From positions 1-28,321 of the forward strand of contig JBHELD010000032.1 in NCBI GenBank assembly GCA_046263255.1: a DNA stretch of 28,321 nt, in the 5' to 3' direction. This stretch comes from JALZEG01 sp046263255 (GTDB taxonomy: Bacteria; Actinomycetota; CADDZG01; WHSQ01). The notes beneath the pieces are model-generated. The model saw nothing but the letters and a program-made list of their open reading frames with translations, was not told the DNA's origin and made no database searches. The position numbers and the translations under genes were made by a program. Shown here piece by piece: positions 15,682 to 23,104 of this stretch (position 1 is its first letter; each line of letters opens with the position of its first letter).

Positions 15682-17771
15682 TAGCGGCGCTTGCGCGCGC
15701 GAACGCGCCGCGGCCCCCGGAGGACTCCCTCGCGTTGCGCGGCGTGGTGCTGGGCGCGGTGATGACCGGGACGCTCGCGCTGGCCTCCGTCGGAGCCGTC
15801 TCCACGACGATGCTCGCGCTGCTCCTCGTCGCGCTGCCGCTCGGCTATTGGGTCTCATACGTCCGCCGGAACGCCTCGAGCTGGCTCGTCAAGATCGGCG
15901 TGACGGTCGGAGCCGTCGTCGCGCTGGTGCGCTTCTTCGACCAGCTGCGCGCGGTCGCGACGCTGGACGAAGCTCGCTTCCCGCTCGCGACGTTGTTCCT
16001 CGCGGTCCAGGTGCTGCACGGGTTCGACCTCCCGGCGAGGAAGGATCTCAACTTCTCTCTCGGCTCCTCGCTCGCGCTCATGGCGGTGGCGGGAACTCTC
16101 TCGCAGGACATGACCTACGGGGCGTTCGTCCTCGTCTACTTCGTCTTCGTCATGGCGGCGTTGACGCTGTCGCACCGCTCGGAGCTCGGCGGATCGACGA
16201 ATGCCTGGATGACGCCGGAGCGAGGACGTCCCGTGCCGCCGCGTCTTCCGTGGCGCGAGGTCGGGCGCGCCGCGCTGCCCGTCGCGCTCTGCGGGACGGC
16301 GATCTTCATGCTGCTGCCGCAGTCGGTCGCGTCGCAGCACTTCTCGCTGCCGTTCTCGCTGGGTCCCGGACTGGGCGCCGCGGCATCCGACGGCGTTACG
16401 AACCCCGGTTTTCCCGGCGACCCCTCGTCGCGTTCCTCCGGCTCCTCCTACTACGGGTTCGACGACCGGATGGACCTGCGCGTCCGCGGCGACCTCCCCG
16501 ACGACCTCGTGATGCGCGTGCGTTCGTCGGCGCCGGCGATGTGGAAGGGAATGGTCTTCGGCGCGTACGACGGGGTGTCGTGGCAGGGCAGCGACGAGGA
16601 CGCCTTCGACCTCACCGGCGAGACGCCGCCGTACTCCTACCCGCCCGAGCTGCGCAGCCTCGGCCCCCGCGCGAACGTCACGCAGACGTACTACGTAGAG
16701 GCGGAGCAGCCCAACGTCATCTTCGCCGCGGGTCAGCCGGACACGATCTGGTACGACGGCGGGATCACGATCGACGCGCTCGGTGCCGTGCGGACGCCGG
16801 CGACGCTCACCGAGGGCACCGTCTACAGCGTCGTCTCGACTCGGGGATCCGCGACGCCGGCCGAGCTGCGGGCGCTCCCGCCGGGGCCGGTCCCCGACGC
16901 GATCCGGCCCTACCTCCAGCTCCCGCCGGCTCTGCCCGACCGCGTCGGCGCGCTCGCGCGGCGGATCGCCGGGCCGGCCGCGACCGGCTACGACCGCGTC
17001 AAAGCGATCGAGCGATACCTGCGGCGGAACTACGAGTACTCGCTCGACTCACCGGTGCCCCCTGCGGGCCGGGACGCCGTCGACCACTTCCTGTTCGACG
17101 CCAACGTGGGCTTCTGCGAGCAGTTCGCGTCGGCGACCGCTGTGATGCTGCGCACGCTCGGCATCCCCGCCCGCGTCGTCGCCGGGTACGCGCCGGGCGT
17201 GCGCAACGCGTTCAGCGGCTACTTCGACGTCCGCGCCAGCGACGCGCACTCCTGGGTCGAGGTGTGGTTCCCGCGCTACGGCTGGTACGAGTTCGACCCG
17301 ACGTTCGCGATCCCGCCGGCCGCCGCCGGTCTGTCGAGCAGCATCCCGCTGCTGCGCGCCGTCGCCGCCGCCGCGAACGCGCTGAAGCAGGTGGGCCCGG
17401 TGGTGAAGACGGCCCTCGCCGTCGCCGGGTCCGGCGCGGTCGCGGCGATGCTGTGGCTCGCGTGGAGGGCGTTCGCGCCGCGCCGCCGGCGACCGCGGCG
17501 CCCGGCCCTGCCCGCGGGGGCCGGGCCGGTCACGACGGCGTTGCGGCGGCTGGAGGACGCGCTGCAGGCGCGGGGCGAGGGACGCGCCCCACCTGAGACC
17601 GCCGCCGAGCTCCTGGCCCGCACCGCACGTTTCCACCGCGGCGGGTCCCGCCGCGCGCTCGGCGCGTTCGAGACCGAACGGTATGGGCCGCTGCCCCCGC
17701 GCGACGACGAGGTGGCCGCGGCGGTGGCGGAGCTGGACCGGCTGACGAAGGCCGTGCGGGAGACGCCCTAG
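15666..17771 (+). CDS. Membrane transglutaminase-like protein (DUF3488 + transglutaminase core)
   Basis: This 701-residue protein has a cluster of N-terminal membrane segments (about residues 24-170 and one near 200-215), an extracytoplasmic region with a transglutaminase-like core, one C-terminal membrane segment (about 575-600), and a cytoplasmic tail that resembles DUF4129 (ELLARTARF and following). The Cys-His-Asp triad is complete: C484 in NVGFCEQFAS, H528 in DAHSWVEVWF and D544 in YEFDPT. It could be a protease or a cross-linking enzyme acting outside the membrane. ATG 15666 has GAGGAG upstream and overlaps the DUF58 gene. The stop codon is part of a 12-bp palindrome shared with the opposing LysM gene stop. 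Confidence 0.94.
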   Translation: MSGGVIAALARANAPRPPEDSLALRGVVLGAVMTGTLALASVGAVSTTMLALLLVALPLGYWVSYVRRNASSWLVKIGVTVGAVVALVRFFDQLRAVATLDEARFPLATLFLAVQVLHGFDLPARKDLNFSLGSSLALMAVAGTLSQDMTYGAFVLVYFVFVMAALTLSHRSELGGSTNAWMTPERGRPVPPRLPWREVGRAALPVALCGTAIFMLLPQSVASQHFSLPFSLGPGLGAAASDGVTNPGFPGDPSSRSSGSSYYGFDDRMDLRVRGDLPDDLVMRVRSSAPAMWKGMVFGAYDGVSWQGSDEDAFDLTGETPPYSYPPELRSLGPRANVTQTYYVEAEQPNVIFAAGQPDTIWYDGGITIDALGAVRTPATLTEGTVYSVVSTRGSATPAELRALPPGPVPDAIRPYLQLPPALPDRVGALARRIAGPAATGYDRVKAIERYLRRNYEYSLDSPVPPAGRDAVDHFLFDANVGFCEQFASATAVMLRTLGIPARVVAGYAPGVRNAFSGYFDVRASDAHSWVEVWFPRYGWYEFDPTFAIPPAAAGLSSSIPLLRAVAAAANALKQVGPVVKTALAVAGSGAVAAMLWLAWRAFAPRRRRPRRPALPAGAGPVTTALRRLEDALQARGEGRAPPETAAELLARTARFHRGGSRRALGAFETERYGPLPPRDDEVAAAVAELDRLTKAVRETP

Positions 17772-17780
17772 CGCGCGCTA
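17769..17780. other. Palindrome spanning two convergent stop codons
   Basis: tagcgcgcgcta is a perfect 12-bp palindrome. Its first three bases are the TAG of the transglutaminase gene and its last three, read in reverse, are the TAG of the LysM gene. The two genes are only six bases apart. Any terminator must lie inside coding sequence; this palindrome has no loop and no T-tract. Confidence 0.4.
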
Positions 17781-18296
17781 CTCGGGAGGCGGCGGCAGGA
17801 TCAGCCTGGTCCCCACGGCAAGCGCCTCGGGGTTCGTGATCCCGTTCGCCTCGGCGATGTAGTCGTCGAGCATCGCGTCCCCGTACTCCGCCGCCGCGAT
17901 GCTCGCGAGGGTGTCGCCCGACTTGACGATGTAGGTCGTGCCGCCCTCCGTCTCACCCTCGGGATCGGTCGCGGCCCCGGCGGCCGTGGGCGACGCGGTC
18001 GGAGCCGGCGAGGGCTCCTGCGCGGCCTCGAGCTGCGCCTGAAGGTCGGCGACCTCGGCTTCGAGCTCGTCGCGCTCCCGGGCTACGTCGTCGAACCTCT
18101 CCGGGGAGACGCCTGCGCCACCGCCGCCGGTGGCGCGGCCGAGCAGGAACGTGAGCAGCAGGGCGACCCCGAGGATCACGACGCGTCCCCACAGGACGCG
18201 TCCCGGGCCGCGGCCGGCCGGCTCGTCGTCGTAGTCCAGCTCGTAGGACGGATCCGGCCGGTACGGCTCGAAGGACTCGGTCATCCTGTCGCCCAT
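17778..18296 (-). CDS. LysM-domain membrane protein
   Basis: This 172-residue protein has a cytoplasmic, acidic N-terminus, one membrane segment (about residues 36-54), a short coiled coil rich in E, A and L (about 65-95), a proline-alanine-threonine linker, and a C-terminal LysM domain (about 120-168, beginning TYIVKSGDTLASIAA and ending in GTRLILPP). LysM binds peptidoglycan, so the protein probably faces the wall. The start is taken as ATG 18296 because GGGGG lies just upstream; TTG 18308 or ATG 18284 are possible. It lies 91 bp downstream of the zinc-ribbon gene and may have its own promoter. Confidence 0.85.
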   Translation of the reverse strand: MGDRMTESFEPYRPDPSYELDYDDEPAGRGPGRVLWGRVVILGVALLLTFLLGRATGGGGAGVSPERFDDVARERDELEAEVADLQAQLEAAQEPSPAPTASPTAAGAATDPEGETEGGTTYIVKSGDTLASIAAAEYGDAMLDDYIAEANGITNPEALAVGTRLILPPPPE

Positions 18297-18327
18297 CCGG
18301 GCCCCCAATCTCTGCTCGCTTTGGCAG

Positions 18328-18333
18328 AAAATA
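18328..18333 (-). promoter_or_regulatory. Putative -10 box for the LysM gene
   Basis: Minus-strand TATTTT (TANNNT) lies about 32 bases before the chosen LysM ATG, giving a leader of about 25 bases with a GGGGG site. A cgggg-ttt-ccccg hairpin (18351-18363) lies just upstream and may end transcription of the preceding gene. Confidence 0.35.
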
Positions 18334-18399
18334 GCGTACGCCCGGTGCGGCGGGGTTTCCCCGGTTTCCAGCCGCCGGGGCGCGGCTCAGCTTGCGTCG

Positions 18400-19080
18400 C
18401 TACGGCCGGTACAGCCTGCCCCCGAGGACCTTCTGGATCCTCGCCATGAGCGAGGTCTCGCCGGAGACGTACCAGTTGTCGTCGTGGACCCAGGCGAACG
18501 CGAACTCCTCGTAGATCTCTCCCGCCAGCCTCAGGCTCGCCGGCTGGAAATACAGGTTGATCTGCACGTGGCTCCCGTTCGACTGACAGCTCCCGGTCTC
18601 GACGTAGTCGTCGGAGCCGTCGACCCGCGCGGCCGTGCAGGGGATCCCCCCGGCCCTCAGGTCGCGCACGACCTGGCCGACGTGACGGTAGGCGATCGCG
18701 ATGCCCTTGCCCCCGTTCGACCCGCTGCCGCCGTCTCCCGCGCCTCCTCGCCCGTTTCGTCCGCCCGTTCCGCCGTCCTCGGTCGTTTGGGTCGTCGCCC
18801 CTTCGAACGCGTCGCCGACGGCCTCGAACGCATCCGAGATCGCGCCGCGCGCGAAGAAAGCGCCGACGGCGACCGCGACGATCAGGAAGACGCTCACGAC
18901 CACGCCCGGCCGAATGCCCGACGCGGCCAGCGGCTCCGGGACGTAGGGCGCGCCCCCGCCGCCCTGGATCGTCCCGCAGTTGCCGCATATGGGAGTGCCG
19001 GCCGGGAGCTGATGGCCGCACTTCGGGCAGGGGAACGTAGGCATCCCGCCGCCGGCGCCCGCGCCGGTGTCCGCGGTCAT
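18400..19080 (-). CDS. Zinc-ribbon membrane protein with an extracytoplasmic domain
   Basis: This 226-residue protein begins with a cytoplasmic zinc ribbon (C18, C21, C32, C35, in CPKCGHQLPAGTPICGNCG). It then has one membrane segment (about 57-78), a glycine-asparagine-rich linker (about 102-127) and a C-terminal domain of about 100 residues with two cysteines (C148, C165) that may form a disulfide outside the membrane. No enzymatic motif is visible, so a regulatory or scaffolding role is possible but not shown. ATG 19080 overlaps the SIMPL gene stop (ATGA) and has GGAG upstream; the internal ATG at 19044 (MPTFPCPKCG) is a possible alternative. It is probably in one operon with the SIMPL gene. 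Confidence 0.8.
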   Translation of the reverse strand: MTADTGAGAGGGMPTFPCPKCGHQLPAGTPICGNCGTIQGGGGAPYVPEPLAASGIRPGVVVSVFLIVAVAVGAFFARGAISDAFEAVGDAFEGATTQTTEDGGTGGRNGRGGAGDGGSGSNGGKGIAIAYRHVGQVVRDLRAGGIPCTAARVDGSDDYVETGSCQSNGSHVQINLYFQPASLRLAGEIYEEFAFAWVHDDNWYVSGETSLMARIQKVLGGRLYRP

Positions 19081-19736
19081 CGCTGCTCCAGGGCGAACGT
19101 CACCTCGACCGCGGCCGGGATGTCGAGCGCGCCTGCCTCCACCTGTATCTCCGGCGCCGGCGCGGGCGCGCGGCCGGGGGCCGCGGCGGGAGGCGGCACG
19201 ACCTCGTGCCGCTGATGCGTCCGCACGGCCAGGCCCGGCTCGATCACAGTCAGCACGTCGCCCAGCGTCGCGCCCAGCGCGGTCGCGTACGCCTCCGCCT
19301 TGCGGCGCGCGTCCTCGGCCGCCGTCCGGAAGGCTTCGACCCTCGCCGGGTTCGCCAGAGCGATCTGCCAGCTCGGCCCCCTCACGATCGCGTCGCACTT
19401 GTCGGCGGCCTCGCCGACGAGCCGCCCCACCTTCTCGACGTCGTCGAGTCGCACGGTGATGCGGTTGCTCGCGCGGAAGCCGACGTGCTTGCGCCGGCCC
19501 GACCTGCTCTCCCACTCCGTCTCCTCGGTGAGCGTGATGCCCGAGGTGGAACGGGCCGCGTCGGGGACGCCGAGGTCGCCGAAGATCGCCTGGAGCCGCG
19601 CGCTCCGCTGGGACGCGTCGGCCATCGCCTTCTGCGGGGTCTTGTCGACGGCCTTGATCTCGATGAACACGTGGGCTTCGTCGGGCTCTCCGGGGATCAA
19701 CGCCTCTCCTCTCACCGTCACGGTTCCGTTCGCCAC
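19077..19736 (-). CDS. SIMPL-domain (DUF541) protein
   Basis: This 219-residue protein matches the SIMPL/DUF541 family: an N-terminal strand beginning VTVRGEALIPGEPDEA, VFIEI at about 22-26, a repeat-like helix-strand pattern, and the segment where the family has A-x-x-D-A-R-R-K-A-E-A-Y-A (about 139-151). The GTG at 19736 is chosen because AGGAGG lies directly upstream at good spacing. Most family members are exported, but the chosen start gives no signal peptide. The in-frame sequence just upstream ends in AFAQQ, which resembles a cleavage site, but no usable start codon precedes it without entering the kinase gene. The function of SIMPL proteins is not settled. Confidence 0.82.
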   Translation of the reverse strand: MANGTVTVRGEALIPGEPDEAHVFIEIKAVDKTPQKAMADASQRSARLQAIFGDLGVPDAARSTSGITLTEETEWESRSGRRKHVGFRASNRITVRLDDVEKVGRLVGEAADKCDAIVRGPSWQIALANPARVEAFRTAAEDARRKAEAYATALGATLGDVLTVIEPGLAVRTHQRHEVVPPPAAAPGRAPAPAPEIQVEAGALDIPAAVEVTFALEQR

Positions 19737-19774
19737 AGGCCCTCCTCGGTCGCCCCGCTCGCCCTGCTGCGCGA

Positions 19775-19780
19775 AGGCTA
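19775..19780 (-). promoter_or_regulatory. Putative -10 box for the SIMPL-zinc-ribbon operon
   Basis: Minus-strand TAGCCT (TANNNT) lies 38 bases before the GTG start, inside the 115-bp divergent gap shared with the kinase gene. No clear -35 is present. Evidence is thin. Confidence 0.25.
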
Positions 19781-19837
19781 CCGGCAGGAACGCGAGCGTG
19801 CTGTCGGGCCGCGAACCGATCTCGCCGGGGGTCGAAC

Positions 19838-19843
19838 TAGAGT
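19838..19843 (+). promoter_or_regulatory. Putative -10 box of a leaderless kinase-gene promoter
   Basis: TAGAGT (TANNNT) lies eight bases before the ATG at 19852, and no Shine-Dalgarno site precedes that ATG. This is the arrangement expected for leaderless transcription. No clear -35 is present. Confidence 0.4.
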
Positions 19844-19851
19844 TGGCGCCG

Positions 19852-21258
19852 ATGGCCGGCGAGAAGAAGGGTCCTATCCCCACCGGCTGGGCGCAGCGGG
19901 GGGCGCGGCTGGCCGGCCAGACGGGCAAGTCCGCCTTCCGCTTCCTCGGCACGAGAGCGCGTGCGTTCGCGTCGCCGGAGCGGTCCCAGGAGTTCCTCGA
20001 CGGGTTCCATCAGAAGACGGCGCAGCAGCTCGTCCAGATGCTCGGCGAGATGAAGGGCGCCGCGATGAAGGTCGGCCAGCTCGCGTCGTTCTACGAGTTC
20101 TCTGCGCCGGGCGAGTACCTCGCCACGTACAAGGACGCGCTGACGATGCTCCAGAACTCGGCGCCGCCCATGGACCCGGAGGCGTCGAAGGCGGTCGTCA
20201 AGGAGGAGTTCGGTCAGGACCCGCACGAGCTGTTCGCCGAGTTCGGCGACGACGCGATCGCGGCGGCGTCGATCGGCCAGGTGCACCGCGCTCGCCTCCA
20301 CACCGGCGAAGACGTCGCGGTCAAGGTGCAGTATCCGGGCGTCGACGAGGCCGTTCGATCCGACCTGAAGAACATCTCGGCGATGACGAAGCTGTCGGTC
20401 GCGATCGCGCCCAACGTAGACCCGAAGGAGGTCGCGAACGAGGTGCGCGACCGCGTGATGGAGGAGCTCGACTACCGGCGTGAGGCGGCGAACCAGGCGC
20501 AGTTCGCGGAGCTCTTCGCCGGCCACCCGTACATCGCCGTGCCGCAGGTCTACCCGGAGTACTGCCGGACGCGCGTGATCACGCAGGAGTTCGTCGAGGG
20601 CGAGCCGTTCACGACCGCCTTCGCGTGGGACGAGCAGCGGCGCAACCATCTCGCGGAGATCCTGTTCCGCTTCTTCTACGGAAGCCTCAACCGGTTCCGG
20701 CTCTTCTCGGCCGACCCGCATCCCGGCAACTACCTGCTGCTGCCGGAGGGGAGGGTGGCGTTCCTCGACTTCGGCCTGGTGCGCGCTCTCGATCCCGGGA
20801 CGCTCACGCTGCTGCTCGAGATCGTGGGCGCGCTGATCGACGACGACAGGGAACGCGGGCGCGCGGCGCTGGAAGCGCTCGGCATCCTCAGCCCGAAGAC
20901 GCCGGAGGTCGAGGCGGTGTGGGAGCACCTGAAGATGATGAACGCTCCGGTGCTCGAGGACCGCCCGTTCCGGATCACGGCCGAGCTCGTCCAGGAGATC
21001 GCGGCGGCCGGGTTCGACCCGCGCTCGAGCGCGTTCCAGACGCTGCGGAAGGTCGGGATCCCGGGCGTGATGGTGACGTTCAACCGCATGTCCTTCGGGG
21101 TAGCGAGCCTGCTCGGGCGGCTCGAGGCGACGAACAACTGGCAGGCGATCGCGCGGGAGCTGTGGTACGGCGAGCCGTCGTCGACCGAGATCGGCCGCGC
21201 GGAGCAGGCGTGGGTCGCGCAGGCTCACCCGGAGCTGAGGCCCCCTCTCGCCGAATAA
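19852..21258 (+). CDS. ABC1/AarF/UbiB-family atypical kinase
   Basis: This 468-residue protein has every hallmark of the ABC1 (UbiB/ADCK) family: the KxGQ motif (KVGQ, 73-76), the alanine-rich nucleotide loop AAASIGQVHRA (137-147), the lysine of VAVKVQ (K158), the E-E-L-D-Y-x-x-E-A motif (about 204-212), the catalytic loop ADPHPGN (287-293) and the metal-binding DFG (306-308). In other bacteria these proteins support isoprenoid-lipid (quinone) synthesis or lipid transport; this one's role is unknown. There is no membrane segment, so it would be peripheral. ATG 19852 is used because homology begins there; it lacks a ribosome-binding site and follows a -10 box. It is convergent with the sigma-factor gene. 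Confidence 0.93.
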   Translation: MAGEKKGPIPTGWAQRGARLAGQTGKSAFRFLGTRARAFASPERSQEFLDGFHQKTAQQLVQMLGEMKGAAMKVGQLASFYEFSAPGEYLATYKDALTMLQNSAPPMDPEASKAVVKEEFGQDPHELFAEFGDDAIAAASIGQVHRARLHTGEDVAVKVQYPGVDEAVRSDLKNISAMTKLSVAIAPNVDPKEVANEVRDRVMEELDYRREAANQAQFAELFAGHPYIAVPQVYPEYCRTRVITQEFVEGEPFTTAFAWDEQRRNHLAEILFRFFYGSLNRFRLFSADPHPGNYLLLPEGRVAFLDFGLVRALDPGTLTLLLEIVGALIDDDRERGRAALEALGILSPKTPEVEAVWEHLKMMNAPVLEDRPFRITAELVQEIAAAGFDPRSSAFQTLRKVGIPGVMVTFNRMSFGVASLLGRLEATNNWQAIARELWYGEPSSTEIGRAEQAWVAQAHPELRPPLAE

Positions 21259-21281
21259 CGGCGGGTGAGTTCGGAGAGAGT

Positions 21282-21309
21282 CGCGTAGACGTCACTCGAC
21301 GTCTACGCG
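21282..21309. terminator. Perfect 12-bp hairpin overlapping the sigma-gene end
   Basis: Bases 21282-21293 (cgcgtagacgtc) pair without mismatch with 21298-21309 (gacgtctacgcg) around a four-base loop (actc). It lies between the convergent kinase and sigma-factor genes and covers the sigma gene stop codon and its last five codons. Neither strand shows a T-tract. It probably acts as a bidirectional terminator or as an mRNA 3'-end stabiliser. Confidence 0.6.
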
Positions 21310-22398
21310 CACCTCCACGTTGTGCTCGTCCGACCCGACGCGGAGCCTCACGTGGACGCCCTCGCGCGTCTCGCCCTTGCTGCAGAACGCGTCGGGCGGC
21401 AGCAGCAGGTCGGTGCCGGACGACACGCAGGCAGGGGTCTGATAGCCGCGGTCACCGACGCGCACGCCGTAGCCGAGGACCCCGACGTCGGCCGCACCCT
21501 CGACGAAGTGATCGCCCGCGCCGGCGCGAATCGGTTTGTTCTCTGCCGACTTGTCGCCCGGCGCGTGGACGACCCCGAGGTTCCTGCCGGCCCGTCCCGC
21601 GCGCCGGTTCGAGGTCGTGCCCGCGGATCGTGCGGCCGCGGCGCCGGCGGCACCGCCGGTATCCGTCGCGGCGGCGAGAGACGCCGAAGCCAGACCGGAC
21701 ACGCCGTCCGACGCGCCGCGTCTCCCGAGGAGACCGGCGCCGGCATCGCCGGCCAGAGGCCCCGCCGCCGCGGCGAACAGCGCGACGGCCGAGAGGAACC
21801 CCGCGGCCGCGGGGGCCGCGACGTTCTCGGTCTGCGACAGGAGCGTGCGGACGGCGACGACGTGGCGCTCGAGGTCGAACAGGCGGCGGAGCCGCAGGCC
21901 GAAGACCATCCCGCTGGCGGACGCCACGTCCAGGAGGGCGCTGAGGCGCCGGCGGGCGCGCATGCGCAGCATCTTCGTCGCGTTCGCGCCGCGGCTCGCC
22001 ATCGCAGGCTCGTCGCCGAGCTCGGCGAGAAGGATCGACCGGTGTGCCGGGCTCAGCTGGTTCATGGCGTTCTGCACCCGCCGCCACTCGAGCCGTGCGA
22101 GGCCGGCGCGCTCGACGTCCTGGTCCGCAGGACGGTCGGGGAGGAGGCCGAGCACCTCGCGCTCGGGGCGCTTGCGCGCCTCGTCGCGCAGGAGGTTCAG
22201 GGCGATCGTCACGACGAGGGCCCAGAGCGGGCGCTCGGGATCCACCTGATCCCACATCCGGAACAGCCGGAGCCCCGTCTCCTGGACGATGTCGTCGCGT
22301 TTGTGCGCGGGGACCCTCTTTCCGGCGAGCATCGCGTCGAGACGGCGCGCCAGCTCGGGCCACTGCTCCTCGAACATGTGACTGCCCGTCTCGCTCAT
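21292..22398 (-). CDS. Sigma-70-family (ECF-like) factor with a membrane segment and extracytoplasmic tail
   Basis: The first 160 of 368 residues form an ECF-like sigma factor. Region 2 is at 33-76 (DDIVQETGLRLFR, then LVVTIALNLLRDEARKR). Region 4 is at about 108-157 (LSPAHRSILLAEL, then NATKMLRMRARRRLSALL); its helix-turn-helix is about four residues shorter than usual. After residue 190 comes one hydrophobic membrane segment (193-217), a long alanine-, glycine- and serine-rich stretch, and a tail of about 100 residues with two cysteines (C324, C339) and beta-strand-like ends. The protein would thus be membrane-tethered, with its tail outside. No anti-sigma gene is adjacent. The start is ATG 22398; an AT-rich -10 box lies 38 bases upstream. 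The sigma identity is fairly secure, the topology is inferred. Confidence 0.8.
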   Translation of the reverse strand: MSETGSHMFEEQWPELARRLDAMLAGKRVPAHKRDDIVQETGLRLFRMWDQVDPERPLWALVVTIALNLLRDEARKRPEREVLGLLPDRPADQDVERAGLARLEWRRVQNAMNQLSPAHRSILLAELGDEPAMASRGANATKMLRMRARRRLSALLDVASASGMVFGLRLRRLFDLERHVVAVRTLLSQTENVAAPAAAGFLSAVALFAAAAGPLAGDAGAGLLGRRGASDGVSGLASASLAAATDTGGAAGAAAARSAGTTSNRRAGRAGRNLGVVHAPGDKSAENKPIRAGAGDHFVEGAADVGVLGYGVRVGDRGYQTPACVSSGTDLLLPPDAFCSKGETREGVHVRLRVGSDEHNVEVRVDVE

Positions 22399-22435
22399 AT
22401 CGCCGCGGTTCCCCCGAATTCGTGCGCTCCCGAGC

Positions 22436-22441
22436 ATTCTA
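22436..22441 (-). promoter_or_regulatory. Putative -10 box for the sigma-factor gene
   Basis: Minus-strand TAGAAT is one mismatch from TATAAT, with a TG nearby upstream like an extended -10. It would start transcription about 30 bases before the ATG at 22398. The 192-bp gap between the divergent sigma and CBS genes also holds the promoter at 22527-22552. Confidence 0.45.
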
Positions 22442-22526
22442 CGCAACCCAAGCTCATCCTGCCGGGCCGGGAGTGGCGCCCATTCTGGCCGGACGGCGCG
22501 CTCTCCAGGCGGTGCGACCCCGCCGC

Positions 22527-22552
22527 GTTTTTCGCGCCGGGGGCCGGGGTAC
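22527..22552 (+). promoter_or_regulatory. Putative SigB/SigF-type stress promoter for the CBS gene
   Basis: GTTT (22527-22530), 16 bases, then GGGTAC (22547-22552) matches the GTTT-N14-17-GGGTA(T/C) pattern of general-stress sigma factors in Gram-positive bacteria. Transcription would begin near 22558, about 33 bases before the ATG and ahead of AGGAGG. No TANNNT box fits better in this gap. Confidence 0.5.
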
Positions 22553-22590
22553 GAGAGGACGAAGACGCCCGACGCGAGGAGGTACTCCCG

Positions 22591-23022
22591 ATGGCGAAGA
22601 CCGCACGCGAGATCATGACCGGCTCCGCCGAGTGCATCGGCGAGAACGACTCGATCGTCGACGCCGCGAAGATGATGGCGAAGCTCGACATCGGGGCGAT
22701 GCCGATCTGCGGCGAGGACAACCGCCTGAAGGGGATGCTGACCGACCGCGACATCGTCGTGAAGGTGCTCGCCGAAGGCCGCGACCCGTCCCAGGTGCGG
22801 GCCGGCGAGCTCGGCCAGGGTAAGCCCGTGACGATCGGCGCCGACGACCCGATCGGCGTCGCGATCAACACGATGGCCGACCACCAGGTGCGGCGTCTCC
22901 CGGTGATCGACGGTCACGACCTCATCGGCATCGTGAGCGTTGCCGACATCGCCAAGCACGCGGAGGACGACGACGTGGGCGCCCTCGTGCAGCTGATCTC
23001 CGCGGCTCCGCCGAACAACTGA
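22591..23022 (+). CDS. Two-CBS-domain protein
   Basis: This 143-residue protein is made almost wholly of two CBS domains (about residues 6-60 and 70-126), which together form a Bateman module that binds adenine nucleotides. The repeat signature is clear: REIMTGSAECI, then GAMPICGEDNRLKGMLTDRDIV in the first, and KPVTIGADDP, then RRLPVIDGHDLIGIVSVADIA in the second. It resembles the stand-alone CBS proteins induced in stress or hypoxia (Hrp1-like), though this is inference. The start is ATG 22591, with AGGAGG well placed upstream. A strong hairpin follows the stop codon, so the gene is probably a single transcription unit. Confidence 0.93.
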   Translation: MAKTAREIMTGSAECIGENDSIVDAAKMMAKLDIGAMPICGEDNRLKGMLTDRDIVVKVLAEGRDPSQVRAGELGQGKPVTIGADDPIGVAINTMADHQVRRLPVIDGHDLIGIVSVADIAKHAEDDDVGALVQLISAAPPNN

Positions 23023-23038
23023 CCCCGTCGCACCTCGC

Positions 23039-23073
23039 GAAGGGCCCGGTCTCTGGGGGGAGCCGGGCCCTTC
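23039..23073 (+). terminator. Terminator-like hairpin after the CBS gene
   Basis: Bases 23039-23049 (gaagggcccgg) pair perfectly over 11 bp with 23063-23073 (ccgggcccttc), with a 13-base loop. It lies 16 bases after the CBS stop and 31 bases before pheA. The following sequence has only a short pyrimidine run, so it is a GC-type terminator without a full T-tract. Confidence 0.7.
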
Positions 23074-23091
23074 CCGCGCGGCCGAACGACC

Positions 23092-23097
23092 TAACCT
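23092..23097 (+). promoter_or_regulatory. Putative -10 box of a leaderless pheA promoter
   Basis: TAACCT (TANNNT) lies seven bases before the GTG start of pheA, with no Shine-Dalgarno site between. This fits a leaderless transcript starting at the GTG. No clear -35. Confidence 0.45.
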
Positions 23098-23104
23098 GAG
23101 TCCC

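Noticed and set aside
19737..19952. Upstream extension of the SIMPL frame to gain a signal peptide.
   Set aside because: The only start codon available lies inside the kinase gene, and AGGAGG points to GTG 19736, though the AFAQQ sequence just upstream is suggestive.
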